Part shown: one piece after another, positions 1 through 5,625 of the stretch
Position numbering within the stretch: position 1 is the first letter of the stretch
How the letters are laid out: every line of letters begins with the position of its first letter
Source: Pseudomonadota bacterium
GTDB lineage: Bacteria > Pseudomonadota > Gammaproteobacteria > Burkholderiales > SG8-39
DNA: 5,733 bases
NCBI GenBank assembly: GCA_021847125.1
Contig: JAJZUK010000098.1
Coordinates: 1 to 5,733 of the forward strand
Reading direction: 5' to 3'
Position numbers and translations under genes: made by a program
The notes under the pieces: generated by a model
Seen by the model: the letters and a program-made list of their open reading frames with translations, nothing else
The model's database searches: none
Told to the model about the DNA's origin: nothing

Positions 1-2
1 GC

Positions 3-43
3 CAAACGCGCCTGCGGGCTTGACCGCCGCAGGCGTTTGTTTT
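3..43 (+). terminator. Rho-independent terminator of a gene left of the window
   Basis: Bases 3-17 pair with 27-39 in a strong GC-rich stem of about 13 bp. It has a two-base bulge (10-11) and a nine-base loop, and TTTT follows at 40-43. The T run lies on the + strand side, so the hairpin most likely ends a + strand gene that lies before the window. The reverse orientation offers only the short T run inside the stem, so two-way action is possible but weaker. Confidence 0.7.
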
Positions 44-114
44 GCGCCCAGTGCCCCGCCTAGCTTCTCGCACACGGCGTAATCCAAGCGGCAGCAGCCG
101 CGATTCGCTGTCTC

Positions 115-147
115 AGAAAAGCAAACAGCCCGGACATTGCCGGGCTG
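115..147 (-). terminator. Rho-independent terminator of the cytochrome genes
   Basis: Bases 126-133 (CAGCCCGG) and 140-147 (CCGGGCTG) form a perfect 8-bp stem with a six-base loop. On the - strand it is followed by TTTGCTTTT (125-117). It lies 44 bases past the stop of the membrane cytochrome gene, in the right place to end its transcript. No gene lies between it and the hairpin at 3-43, so the two terminators face each other between convergent transcription units. Confidence 0.75.
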
Positions 148-191
148 CCTGAATCGACGCGTTTCCTGCGGCCGCTGCGCCGCGGTTGGCT

Positions 192-974
192 TCAGCCGAT
201 AACTACACCCTGATTCTCGCTTCTTTGCAGGACGGCTTTCGGGGTCTTCGCGATCCACATCTGGTACATGGATATGAACCACATCAGGGCGAAACTCACG
301 CCCTGTACGGCGCCCGCGGCCATGGTCGCATACGCAAACGGATGATAGATCTTGACCAGGTACCAGGAGCTGATGTCGATCGCCACGCACAGCAGCGGCA
401 ATCCCATGATCAGGTACTTGAACCATAGCGGCCGCACGTAGGCGTGGCTGAAAATGGTGCCGACGAGGAAGAAGATGAAGGTCATCCCGAACAGGTGGAT
501 ATGCGAAACCCGGACCAGGGTGAAAATGTCGGTTCCGGTATCCTGCTCGGTTACCTTCTTGATATTGTCGTACCCGCCCAGATTGATCAGGTGCGGGTTG
601 CTGCCGTCATGGCAGGACATGCAGCGCTTGTCGATGGTCGGCCGGATGAAGGTTTCGTAGGTTGGGCGATCCGCGCCTTTTTGCACCCAGTTCACCAGCG
701 CATTGGCTTCCTCGGCCGGCAGCATGGTCGACATCGGCCCGCGCAGGGCCGCTTCCAGGCGCGAGCCTTTGCCCGTGCCGGAATAGGCGATCACCAGATC
801 CTCGTATGACAGCCCCGGTTTTCCATCGCGTCCGGCGTAGACGTGGGTCAGGTAAATGATGGCGAACAGGTAGCCCATGCCGAGTATGCACAGCGCCCCC
901 GAATACAGGATGCGCATGCTGTACGGCAGTTCAGAATAGTGGTTGTACAGCCGATGCAGCGGGGTTGCGCTCAT
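192..974 (-). CDS. Polytopic membrane protein with one c-type heme domain
   Basis: 260 residues. A CMSCH motif at 118-122 is the single covalent heme c site. Four hydrophobic segments are visible at about 21-45, 157-178, 182-205 and 213-238. Positive charges (R8 and R21; R181 and K186; K243, K246 and R251) predict a cytoplasmic N-terminus, a periplasmic heme domain between segments 1 and 2 (about 46-156), and a cytoplasmic C-terminus. Several histidines sit in or near the membrane segments (H44, H158, H160, H177, H211) and could bind further cofactors such as heme b, but this is inference. The ATG at 974 is supported by AAAGGA at 982-987, seven bases upstream. The gene lies 155 bases downstream of the tetraheme cytochrome gene on the same strand and ends at a clear terminator. 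The likely role is electron transfer between the membrane (quinone pool) and periplasmic cytochromes. It looks like a conserved proteobacterial family, but I cannot name a reaction or symbol. Confidence 0.85.
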   Translation of the reverse strand: MSATPLHRLYNHYSELPYSMRILYSGALCILGMGYLFAIIYLTHVYAGRDGKPGLSYEDLVIAYSGTGKGSRLEAALRGPMSTMLPAEEANALVNWVQKGADRPTYETFIRPTIDKRCMSCHDGSNPHLINLGGYDNIKKVTEQDTGTDIFTLVRVSHIHLFGMTFIFFLVGTIFSHAYVRPLWFKYLIMGLPLLCVAIDISSWYLVKIYHPFAYATMAAGAVQGVSFALMWFISMYQMWIAKTPKAVLQRSENQGVVIG

Positions 975-981
975 AATCGTG

Positions 982-987
982 TCCTTT
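982..987 (-). promoter_or_regulatory. Ribosome binding site of the membrane cytochrome gene
   Basis: AAAGGA on the - strand, seven bases before the ATG at 974. This supports that start over any internal methionine. Confidence 0.6.
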
Positions 988-1086
988 GACTTTTTTGTGG
1001 AACCTGCGGGCCCGGCGACTTGCCGACACCGCAGCTTCCTTCCTGAGAACTGTTACCGCATTATTGATTACCAACGATTACCTACA

Positions 1087-1111
1087 GGACCGCAGCATCT
1101 GCCTGCGGGCC
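1087..1111. other. Hairpin in the gap between the two cytochrome genes
   Basis: Bases 1087-1095 pair with 1103-1111 around a seven-base loop, with one mismatch (1089/1109). The hairpin starts 19 bases after the stop of the tetraheme cytochrome gene. On the - strand no T run follows, so it is not a standard terminator. It could act as a processing or stability element between the two coding regions, or it could be chance in GC-rich DNA. Confidence 0.35.
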
Positions 1112-1129
1112 AACTTTCGCGCCCCGCAC

Positions 1130-2356
1130 TCACTTCGACGGCAGAGGCAGGAATACGACGGCGCGCGCCTTCTGCCGGGAGTAATGCTCCGCCAGGCCGC
1201 CGACATCGGCTTCGCTCAGACCGTCCAGCATCGCACTCATCGCGGTGCTTTTGCGCTCGCCCTTTTGATAGGCGCGCATGACGCGCTCCAAGTATTCGGC
1301 GCGCTGCGAGGCAAGCGCCGGTACGCGCACGTCGGTGCTGTTGCCGCCGACGCCGTGGCAGCGGTCGCAGCGCTGCGCCATTTCTTCGGTCGTGAGCGGC
1401 TTGCGCACCTTCGGCGCCTGCGGCATCTGATTCGCGTAATAGGCGGCCAGATTCTTGATCGTGGCTTCGTCGACGGACGCTGCCGGTGCTTTCATCGACG
1501 CATCGCTGCGCGACCCATCCTTGTAGCTTTTCAGCGCGGCGACAAAGTACTGCGCGTCCTGGCCGGCAAGGCTGGGCGCGCTGCCGGTGCTCACGCCGCC
1601 TTCCCCATGGCAACCGGCGCAGGCGACAGCCGCAGTCTTGCCCGCCGCCTGATTGCCCGGTGAGGATGTCTTGGCCTTGCCTGGCTTTTGCAGAGCGAAA
1701 TACAGTGCGATATCCTCGAGTTCGGAGTCGGTAACCGCCGAAACGAGCGTCTTCATCATATCGTGCTTGCGCTGACCGCTCTTATACGCCTTCACCGCCT
1801 CGACGATGTATTTGGGATCCATGCCGACCAGGTTCGGCATGCCGGGCGTGCTGCTGATACCGGTGTCGCCATGGCAGCCGGCGCAGCCGGAGGCCGCCGC
1901 CTTGCCTGCGCTTAGGGGACTCTGCTTCGCCGCTCCGCCTTTGGCGCTAGGCGGGGCCGCCTGGGCCGGATCCAGGTTGGCGTAGTAAGCCGCCACTTTA
2001 ATCAGTGCGTCATCGCTCAGAAACTTGACCGCGTTGTTCATGGGTGTATTGCCACGCCCGCCGACCTGGTACACGCGCATCTCGAGGTAAAGATAGCCCG
2101 CTCGCTGCCCCGCGATATTGGGCATGTCCTTGTCCTTGGCCTTCGGGATGCCGTTCAGGCCATGACAGCTCGCGCACGACGCTTCCGCTACGCGCTTGCC
2201 CTCGGCGATGTCCTGCGGCGTCGCCAGAGCGGCGCGCAGTTCCCCGCCGGGGCCGGAATCCTTTTCGGCAGCAGGGACCGCAGTCGCCATCAATCCCGCG
2301 ACCAATATTCCCATCGTCAGGACGTTAGAAACCACCAGCTGTGCATTTCGCTTCAT
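1130..2356 (-). CDS. Exported tetraheme cytochrome c, four class I (c4/c553-like) domains
   Basis: 408 residues from the ATG at 2356. A Sec signal peptide with a KR n-region and a hydrophobic stretch to about residue 28 has a likely cleavage near 29-30 (VPAA/EK). Four heme c motifs follow: CASCH 61-65, CAGCH 158-162, CAGCH 246-250 and CDRCH 330-334. Each is followed about 40 residues later by a candidate axial methionine: M106, M201, M288 and M373. Each domain repeats the pattern heme motif, G-x-P-xL/IxG-like loop, Y-rich helix, Met, LSD-like turn and AxYYA-like helix. This matches diheme cytochrome c4, but doubled: c4 normally has about 190-210 residues and two hemes. Linkers rich in A, P and K separate domains 1, 2 and 3. 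The protein should be a soluble or loosely attached periplasmic electron carrier. An upstream ATG at 2416 would add 20 residues in front of a clear signal peptide, so 2356 is preferred, also because of its ribosome binding site. Confidence 0.9.
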   Translation of the reverse strand: MKRNAQLVVSNVLTMGILVAGLMATAVPAAEKDSGPGGELRAALATPQDIAEGKRVAEASCASCHGLNGIPKAKDKDMPNIAGQRAGYLYLEMRVYQVGGRGNTPMNNAVKFLSDDALIKVAAYYANLDPAQAAPPSAKGGAAKQSPLSAGKAAASGCAGCHGDTGISSTPGMPNLVGMDPKYIVEAVKAYKSGQRKHDMMKTLVSAVTDSELEDIALYFALQKPGKAKTSSPGNQAAGKTAAVACAGCHGEGGVSTGSAPSLAGQDAQYFVAALKSYKDGSRSDASMKAPAASVDEATIKNLAAYYANQMPQAPKVRKPLTTEEMAQRCDRCHGVGGNSTDVRVPALASQRAEYLERVMRAYQKGERKSTAMSAMLDGLSEADVGGLAEHYSRQKARAVVFLPLPSK

Positions 2357-2360
2357 CAAG

Positions 2361-2367
2361 CTTCCTT
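2361..2367 (-). promoter_or_regulatory. Ribosome binding site that fixes the tetraheme cytochrome start
   Basis: AAGGAAG on the - strand, a few bases before the ATG at 2356. The site and the signal peptide directly after that ATG together argue against the longer reading frame from 2416. Confidence 0.65.
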
Positions 2368-2457
2368 CGATCGAGCATCCAAACCTGCAAAATCTCCTGC
2401 CCGCGAGACCAAGCATCGCCGGATTCCACTACTCAAAATTGGGGGTAAAGCTTACGG

Positions 2458-2505
2458 TATGCGTCTTATGCTTTGCCAATCAGCATACTGGGAAATCTTA
2501 GCATG
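2458..2505. promoter_or_regulatory. Cluster of TATGC/GCATA repeats upstream of the cytochromes
   Basis: TATGC occurs at 2458-2462 and 2467-2471, with its inverse GCATA at 2483-2487 and the near copy GCATG at 2501-2505. Two of these form the inverted repeat TATGCT (2467-2472) and AGCATA (2482-2487) with a nine-base spacer. The - strand TTGGCA at 2474-2479 within the spacer resembles a -35 box, but no convincing -10 box follows at normal distance. The patch lies 100-150 bases upstream of the tetraheme cytochrome start, so it is a candidate operator or promoter zone. No regulator can be named. Confidence 0.3.
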
Positions 2506-2561
2506 AACCGCTGATATTCGGAGGGGCCGGATCTCCAAAAACCACGACAGATGCACCAGGT

Positions 2562-2575
2562 TTGATCTATCTCAA
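2562..2575. promoter_or_regulatory. FNR/ANR-like binding site upstream of the cytochrome genes
   Basis: On the + strand the bases read TTGAT-CTAT-CTCAA, and on the - strand TTGAG-ATAG-ATCAA. This matches the FNR/ANR/DNR consensus TTGAT-N4-ATCAA at nine of ten defined positions. The site lies just after the response regulator stop, fully between genes, about 200 bases before the tetraheme cytochrome start. An activator here would usually bind about 41 bases before the transcription start, which would place that start near 2527 on the - strand. No good -10 box is visible there. The site is plausible but unproven. Confidence 0.45.
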
Positions 2576-2580
2576 ATTAC

Positions 2581-3219
2581 TCACTTGGCCCCGCGCACTG
2601 CCAGCATCGCCGCTTCCATGCGGCTGCGCACATGCAGCTTTTCCAGAATATTGGTGATGTAATGCTTGATGGTCTTCTCCGACAGATGGAGCCGCTCGCC
2701 GATCTCGCGGTTGGTCAGGCCCTCCACCACGAGCTTGAGGATCTCCGACTCGCGCTCGGTCAGGCCTTCCAGCGGATCCTGCGGCACCGTATTGCGGCTG
2801 AGCGTGACCAGAATCCCCGCGGCCAGCGACGGCGTGACATAGACCTCGCCTTGCGCGACCGAGCGGACCACGCGCGCCAGTTCGTGTGCGGACACGCCCT
2901 TGAGCACATAGGCGCGCGCGCCGGCCTTGAACGAAGCGAGCAATTTGTCCTCGTCTTCGGCGACCGTCAGCATCAGGACCTTAGCCGCAGGGCAGGCAGC
3001 GCGAATCTTGTCCGCGGTGACGATGCCGCCCCAGCCGGGCATGGTGATATCGAGCATCACCACGTCGGGAACCAGGTCGCAGGCCAGGCGCAGCGCGTCC
3101 TCGCCGCAGGCCGCCTGACCGACGACATCGAAGTCCGGCTCCGCGGCGAGCGAATGCACCACGCCTTCGCGAAACAGCGGATGATCGTCCGCCACGAGAA
3201 TACTGATCCGTTCAGCCAT
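2581..3219 (-). CDS. NarL/LuxR-family response regulator
   Basis: 212 residues, the usual length for NarL-type regulators. The receiver domain (about 5-122) shows the acidic pair D11-D12, phosphoacceptor D57 in the LDITMPG context, T85, and K107 in the YVLKG context, so all switch residues are present. The C-terminal LuxR helix-turn-helix starts at LTERE (153-157) and continues through LTNREIGERL (168-177) and LSEKTIKHYITNILEKLHV (179-197). The protein should bind DNA when phosphorylated by the kinase encoded just upstream. The start at 3219 is chosen because the MAERISILVADD beginning is typical of the family and an AGGAG lies seven bases before it. A longer frame from 3351 only adds an unrelated sequence. 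The start codon overlaps the kinase stop, which suggests translational coupling. No terminator was found after the stop. Targets are unknown; the flanking cytochrome and rhodanese promoters are natural candidates. Confidence 0.92.
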   Translation of the reverse strand: MAERISILVADDHPLFREGVVHSLAAEPDFDVVGQAACGEDALRLACDLVPDVVMLDITMPGWGGIVTADKIRAACPAAKVLMLTVAEDEDKLLASFKAGARAYVLKGVSAHELARVVRSVAQGEVYVTPSLAAGILVTLSRNTVPQDPLEGLTERESEILKLVVEGLTNREIGERLHLSEKTIKHYITNILEKLHVRSRMEAAMLAVRGAK

Positions 3220-4624
3220 CGCCGTACTCCTGCTGTGCCAGGGGCAGCGAAGTGCGCACCACGGCGCCCTGCCCGGGGATGCTGCGCACCTCGAAACTGC
3301 CGCCGAGAAGCTCCACCCGCTCGCGCATCCAGTCCAGGCCGAAATGGCCATCGGGCTTCAGCGCCTTGGGATCGAAACCCGGGCCGTCATCGGCTACCTC
3401 GACGACGACGGCGCCGGTGGCGCTGCTCACCGCCACCCGCTGATTGCGGCCGCCGCCGTGGCGAAAGCCGTTCGCGAGCGATTCCTGCAGCACGCGGAAC
3501 AGCGTGATCCTTACCGGCAGCGGGGCTGTCAGCGGGGCATTGCTGAGCGTGAGCGGAACTGCAACGCCGGTCTTGCGCTGATGATCGGCGGCGGCGCGCT
3601 GCAGTGTTTCAACCAGCGACAGCTGCTCGATTTCAGGCAGCTGCAGTCCGCGCAGAATCGCGCGCAGGTCATTGAGCGCAGACTGCAGCGCGAGCTGCAC
3701 CGTGCGAAATTCCTCGCCCACGCTGCCGCCGCGGCCGATGGAATGTTCGCAATTGCCGCAGACATCGCCGAGCACCTCGATGCGCATCGCCGCCAGCGCC
3801 AATCCCTGGCCCGGACCATCGTGCAGGTCGGTCGCGATATTGCGCAGGAACTGCTCGTTCAGCGCCATGGTGCGCGCGGCAGCGCGGTTTACCCGCTCGT
3901 GCAGATGTTCGTTTTGCGCCAGCAGCGCGGTCAGCTGCGCGACTTTTTCGTTGAGCTCGCCCTGCGTCACCTTGATCGTGTCGTTCGCGTTCTTCACCAA
4001 TGTCGCCAGCAGCACCAGCATCGCCAGCGTGATCGCGCCGTGCACGCCCCAGCTGCGCAGCTGCGCGGCGCGTACGCTCTGCTCCAGGCCCTCGGCCGTG
4101 TTGAAAAACCCCGCGACCGCGAGCACGCTACGGTCGCGCTCTGCGCGCAGCGGCGTGTAGGTTTCGATCAGGCGTGACCAGCTGCTGTCCCGGAATACAT
4201 TCTCGAGTTCGGCCCGCTCCACGACGCGCGAGCGCACCTCGCCGGCAAATGCCGATGCCAGCGCCGGCTCCATGGCGTAGATCGTGCCCACGGCGGACGG
4301 ATCGGCGCTGTCGTAGATGATGCGGCCGTTGCGCCCCCAAATCTTGAGCGCCACGATGTGCTCGCCCAGATGCGTGCCGGAGAGCATGCGGTCGAGCGCT
4401 ACGCGGTCGGCGTCGTCCAGCCGCTCGCCGCCGGCCAGGGATTGCACGTGCGGGGAAATCGCGCCATCGAGGTACATGTTGGTCACCACGCCGGTACTGC
4501 TGATGACCCCCGCTTCTATCTGTTTCCCCACCCAGGTGCCGATCAGCACCATGCCGCCCAGCAATATCAGGAAGCCGAACAGCAGAAACCGCTGGAGGAG
4601 GCTAAGCCTGGAAAAAGCGTTCAT
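3212..4624 (-). CDS. Membrane sensor histidine kinase, NarX-like (HisKA_3) type
   Basis: 470 residues. Transmembrane segments lie at about 12-32 and 191-211 and enclose a periplasmic sensor region of about 155 residues. That region has a Cache/PAS-like look (IWGRNGRIIYDS at 95-106, IETYTPLR at 153-160), but its ligand is unknown. No clear HAMP domain is visible; a helical, probably coiled-coil linker (about 213-260) leads to the phosphoacceptor helix with H268 in DLHDGPGQ, typical of HisKA_3. The ATPase domain shows the N box around N385 (ESLANGFRHG), the G1 box DDGPGFD (412-418) and a G2-like GHFGLDWMRERVELLGG (426-442), so it should be active. The only cysteines, C289 and C292, form a CGNC motif about 20 residues after H268. 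The regulator gene overlaps the 3' end by 8 bases, so the two form an operon. An in-frame stop 15 bases upstream makes the ATG at 4624 the first possible ATG; no good ribosome binding site precedes it. Confidence 0.92.
   Translation of the reverse strand: MNAFSRLSLLQRFLLFGFLILLGGMVLIGTWVGKQIEAGVISSTGVVTNMYLDGAISPHVQSLAGGERLDDADRVALDRMLSGTHLGEHIVALKIWGRNGRIIYDSADPSAVGTIYAMEPALASAFAGEVRSRVVERAELENVFRDSSWSRLIETYTPLRAERDRSVLAVAGFFNTAEGLEQSVRAAQLRSWGVHGAITLAMLVLLATLVKNANDTIKVTQGELNEKVAQLTALLAQNEHLHERVNRAAARTMALNEQFLRNIATDLHDGPGQGLALAAMRIEVLGDVCGNCEHSIGRGGSVGEEFRTVQLALQSALNDLRAILRGLQLPEIEQLSLVETLQRAAADHQRKTGVAVPLTLSNAPLTAPLPVRITLFRVLQESLANGFRHGGGRNQRVAVSSATGAVVVEVADDGPGFDPKALKPDGHFGLDWMRERVELLGGSFEVRSIPGQGAVVRTSLPLAQQEYGDG
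3227..3231 (-). promoter_or_regulatory. Ribosome binding site of the response regulator
   Basis: AGGAG on the - strand, seven bases before the ATG at 3219, inside the last codons of the kinase gene. It decides the regulator start against the longer frame from 3351. Confidence 0.65.
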
Positions 4625-4635
4625 GGCAGCACCAG

Positions 4636-4641
4636 TTTATA
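4636..4641 (-). promoter_or_regulatory. Possible -10 box for the kinase-regulator operon
   Basis: TATAAA on the - strand matches the sigma-70 -10 consensus at five of six positions. It lies only 12-17 bases before the kinase ATG, so transcription would begin about four bases before the start codon. No TTGACA-like -35 box is found at 17 bases upstream, where the sequence is GC-rich. The call is weak. Confidence 0.25.
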
Positions 4642-4662
4642 TGGGAACAGGGTAGCACCCGC

Positions 4663-4707
4663 CCTGGGTCGCCGCCAGCGCCTAAGGTCTCGGACCAACG
4701 ACCCAGG
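4663..4707. repeat. 9-bp inverted repeat in the divergent promoter region
   Basis: CCTGGGTCG (4663-4671) and CGACCCAGG (4699-4707) are perfect inverse copies separated by 27 bases. The spacer holds a smaller inverted repeat, GGTC (4686-4689) and GACC (4693-4696). The repeat lies between the kinase operon and the rhodanese gene, which diverge here. It could be a pair of operator half-sites or an RNA hairpin in a leader transcript. No T run follows on either strand, so it is not a normal terminator. Confidence 0.5.
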
Positions 4708-4792
4708 AGTCGCATAACAAATCGCGCCCTCGGTCCGTTGTGCCGCGGCCGGCGGCTGCGCATCATGCATTCCAGGATTAAAGCATAAAGCC

Positions 4793-5611
4793 ATGTCGAC
4801 GCGATGTTGCATCCGCTCAAACCTATCGATATCCACAGCAATGCTGGTGGCGCTGCTTACCTGCTGGCCGGCAGCGGCTCGGGCGGCGGCAGCGTCGGGG
4901 GCCAAGCCGAGCGTGTACGAGGCTGTATTGGAGGAGCAGGGCCGCGGCACCCCGGAAATATCGACCGGGGAAATGAATGCGGTCCTGTCCACGGGCAGCG
5001 CCATCGTGTTTGACGCGCGGCCACCGAACGAATATGCGATTGCGCATATACCCGGAAGCATCAATCTCGACGAAAAAGCGCTGGGGCGCTTCACCCAGAC
5101 CTACGCCGACCCTACGGCCGCGATGGTGGTGTATTCCGATGGCCCCTTCTGCGATCTGGCCAGGAACAAAGCCGGTGAACTCCGGCGCCTGGGCTACGTG
5201 AAGGTAAGCCGCTATCAACTCGGCCTGCCGCTGTGGCGCATGCTCGGCAACGCCGCCGAAACCAGCCTGCAGGGCGTGCGCGAGATCTTCCGCTCCGGCA
5301 ATGCGGTGATCGTGGACGCGCGCAGCCGCGCCGAATACGCAGCCGGTACCATGCCCACCGCACAGAGCATCCGCGCGGGCGAGGCCGGCCAGGCCAAACA
5401 GGACCGGCGCCTGCGTTATCTCGACCCGAATACACGCATCGTCGTGTTCGCGAACAGCGCGCGCGAAGCGCGCGGCGTGGCCGAAGAAATTTCGCGCAAT
5501 GCGTTCCCCAACAGCAGCTACTTCGGCGGAACCTATCAAGAATTGAAACGCGAAAAATTCTTTGTGGAACGCCCGCCCTCCCCGGTTTTCCTGGAAGGTC
5601 TTAACCGCTGA
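4793..5611 (+). CDS. Exported tandem rhodanese-like protein lacking the usual catalytic cysteines
   Basis: 272 residues. An N-terminal signal peptide with arginines in the n-region has a hydrophobic stretch at about 11-28 and a probable cleavage near AARA/AAAS (about 31); C24 is not in a proper lipobox. Two rhodanese-like domains follow at about 55-150 and 155-257. Both keep the fold signature VFDAR...EYAIAHIPGSINLD (72-93) or VIVDARSRAEYAAG (172-185). In domain 1 the active-site position after VVY is S115, with a cysteine five residues later (C120 in GPFC). In domain 2 the same place is A220 (VVFANSAREAR) and no cysteine is present. Classical sulfurtransferase activity is therefore doubtful, although C120 might act. 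The ATG at 4793 has only a weak, distant AGGA; in-frame M17 is an alternative but would cut the n-region. The gene is divergent from the kinase operon and is followed after 14 bases by another gene, so they are probably one operon. The role is unknown: sulfur or redox handling, or a structural part of a periplasmic complex. Confidence 0.85.
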   Translation: MSTRCCIRSNLSISTAMLVALLTCWPAAARAAAASGAKPSVYEAVLEEQGRGTPEISTGEMNAVLSTGSAIVFDARPPNEYAIAHIPGSINLDEKALGRFTQTYADPTAAMVVYSDGPFCDLARNKAGELRRLGYVKVSRYQLGLPLWRMLGNAAETSLQGVREIFRSGNAVIVDARSRAEYAAGTMPTAQSIRAGEAGQAKQDRRLRYLDPNTRIVVFANSAREARGVAEEISRNAFPNSSYFGGTYQELKREKFFVERPPSPVFLEGLNR

Positions 5612-5614
5612 ACC

Positions 5615-5620
5615 GAAAGG
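5615..5620 (+). promoter_or_regulatory. Ribosome binding site of the truncated downstream gene
   Basis: GAAAGG lies five bases before the ATG at 5626, which supports translation of the next gene from the same transcript as the rhodanese gene. Confidence 0.5.
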
Positions 5621-5625
5621 CAACC

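Noticed and set aside
1059..1082. Second FNR-like site on the - strand near ATCAA in the cytochrome gap
   Set aside because: Only one half fits well; the other half (TCGTT against TTGAT) has too many mismatches to support a site.
986..1663. Open frame on the + strand over the cytochrome gap and the tetraheme gene
   Set aside because: Most of it is antisense to a clear multiheme cytochrome, and no ribosome binding site or motif supports it.
2357..2416. N-terminal extension of the tetraheme cytochrome from an ATG at 2416
   Set aside because: It would put 20 residues before a typical signal peptide, and the ribosome binding site sits before the inner ATG at 2356.
3220..3351. N-terminal extension of the response regulator from 3351
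   Set aside because: The extra 44 residues are a shadow of the kinase C-terminus. The family start and the AGGAG site support 3219.
2632..3507. Long + strand open frame opposite the regulator and kinase genes
   Set aside because: It is antisense to two genes with complete domain signatures, shows no recognisable motifs and has the arginine- and alanine-rich composition of a GC-rich shadow frame.
3344..4177. Long + strand open frame opposite the kinase gene
   Set aside because: It is fully antisense to a kinase with intact H, N and G boxes; its composition is rich in Arg, Gln and Ala with no domain.
4853..4867. Lipoprotein signal (LLTCW) in the rhodanese N-terminus
   Set aside because: Thr just before the Cys and Trp after it do not fit a lipobox; a normal signal peptidase I site follows in the alanine-rich stretch.
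4823..5623. Long - strand open frame opposite the rhodanese gene
   Set aside because: It covers nearly the same length as the rhodanese gene in antisense. The + strand frame has two rhodanese domains and a signal peptide, and the - strand frame has none.
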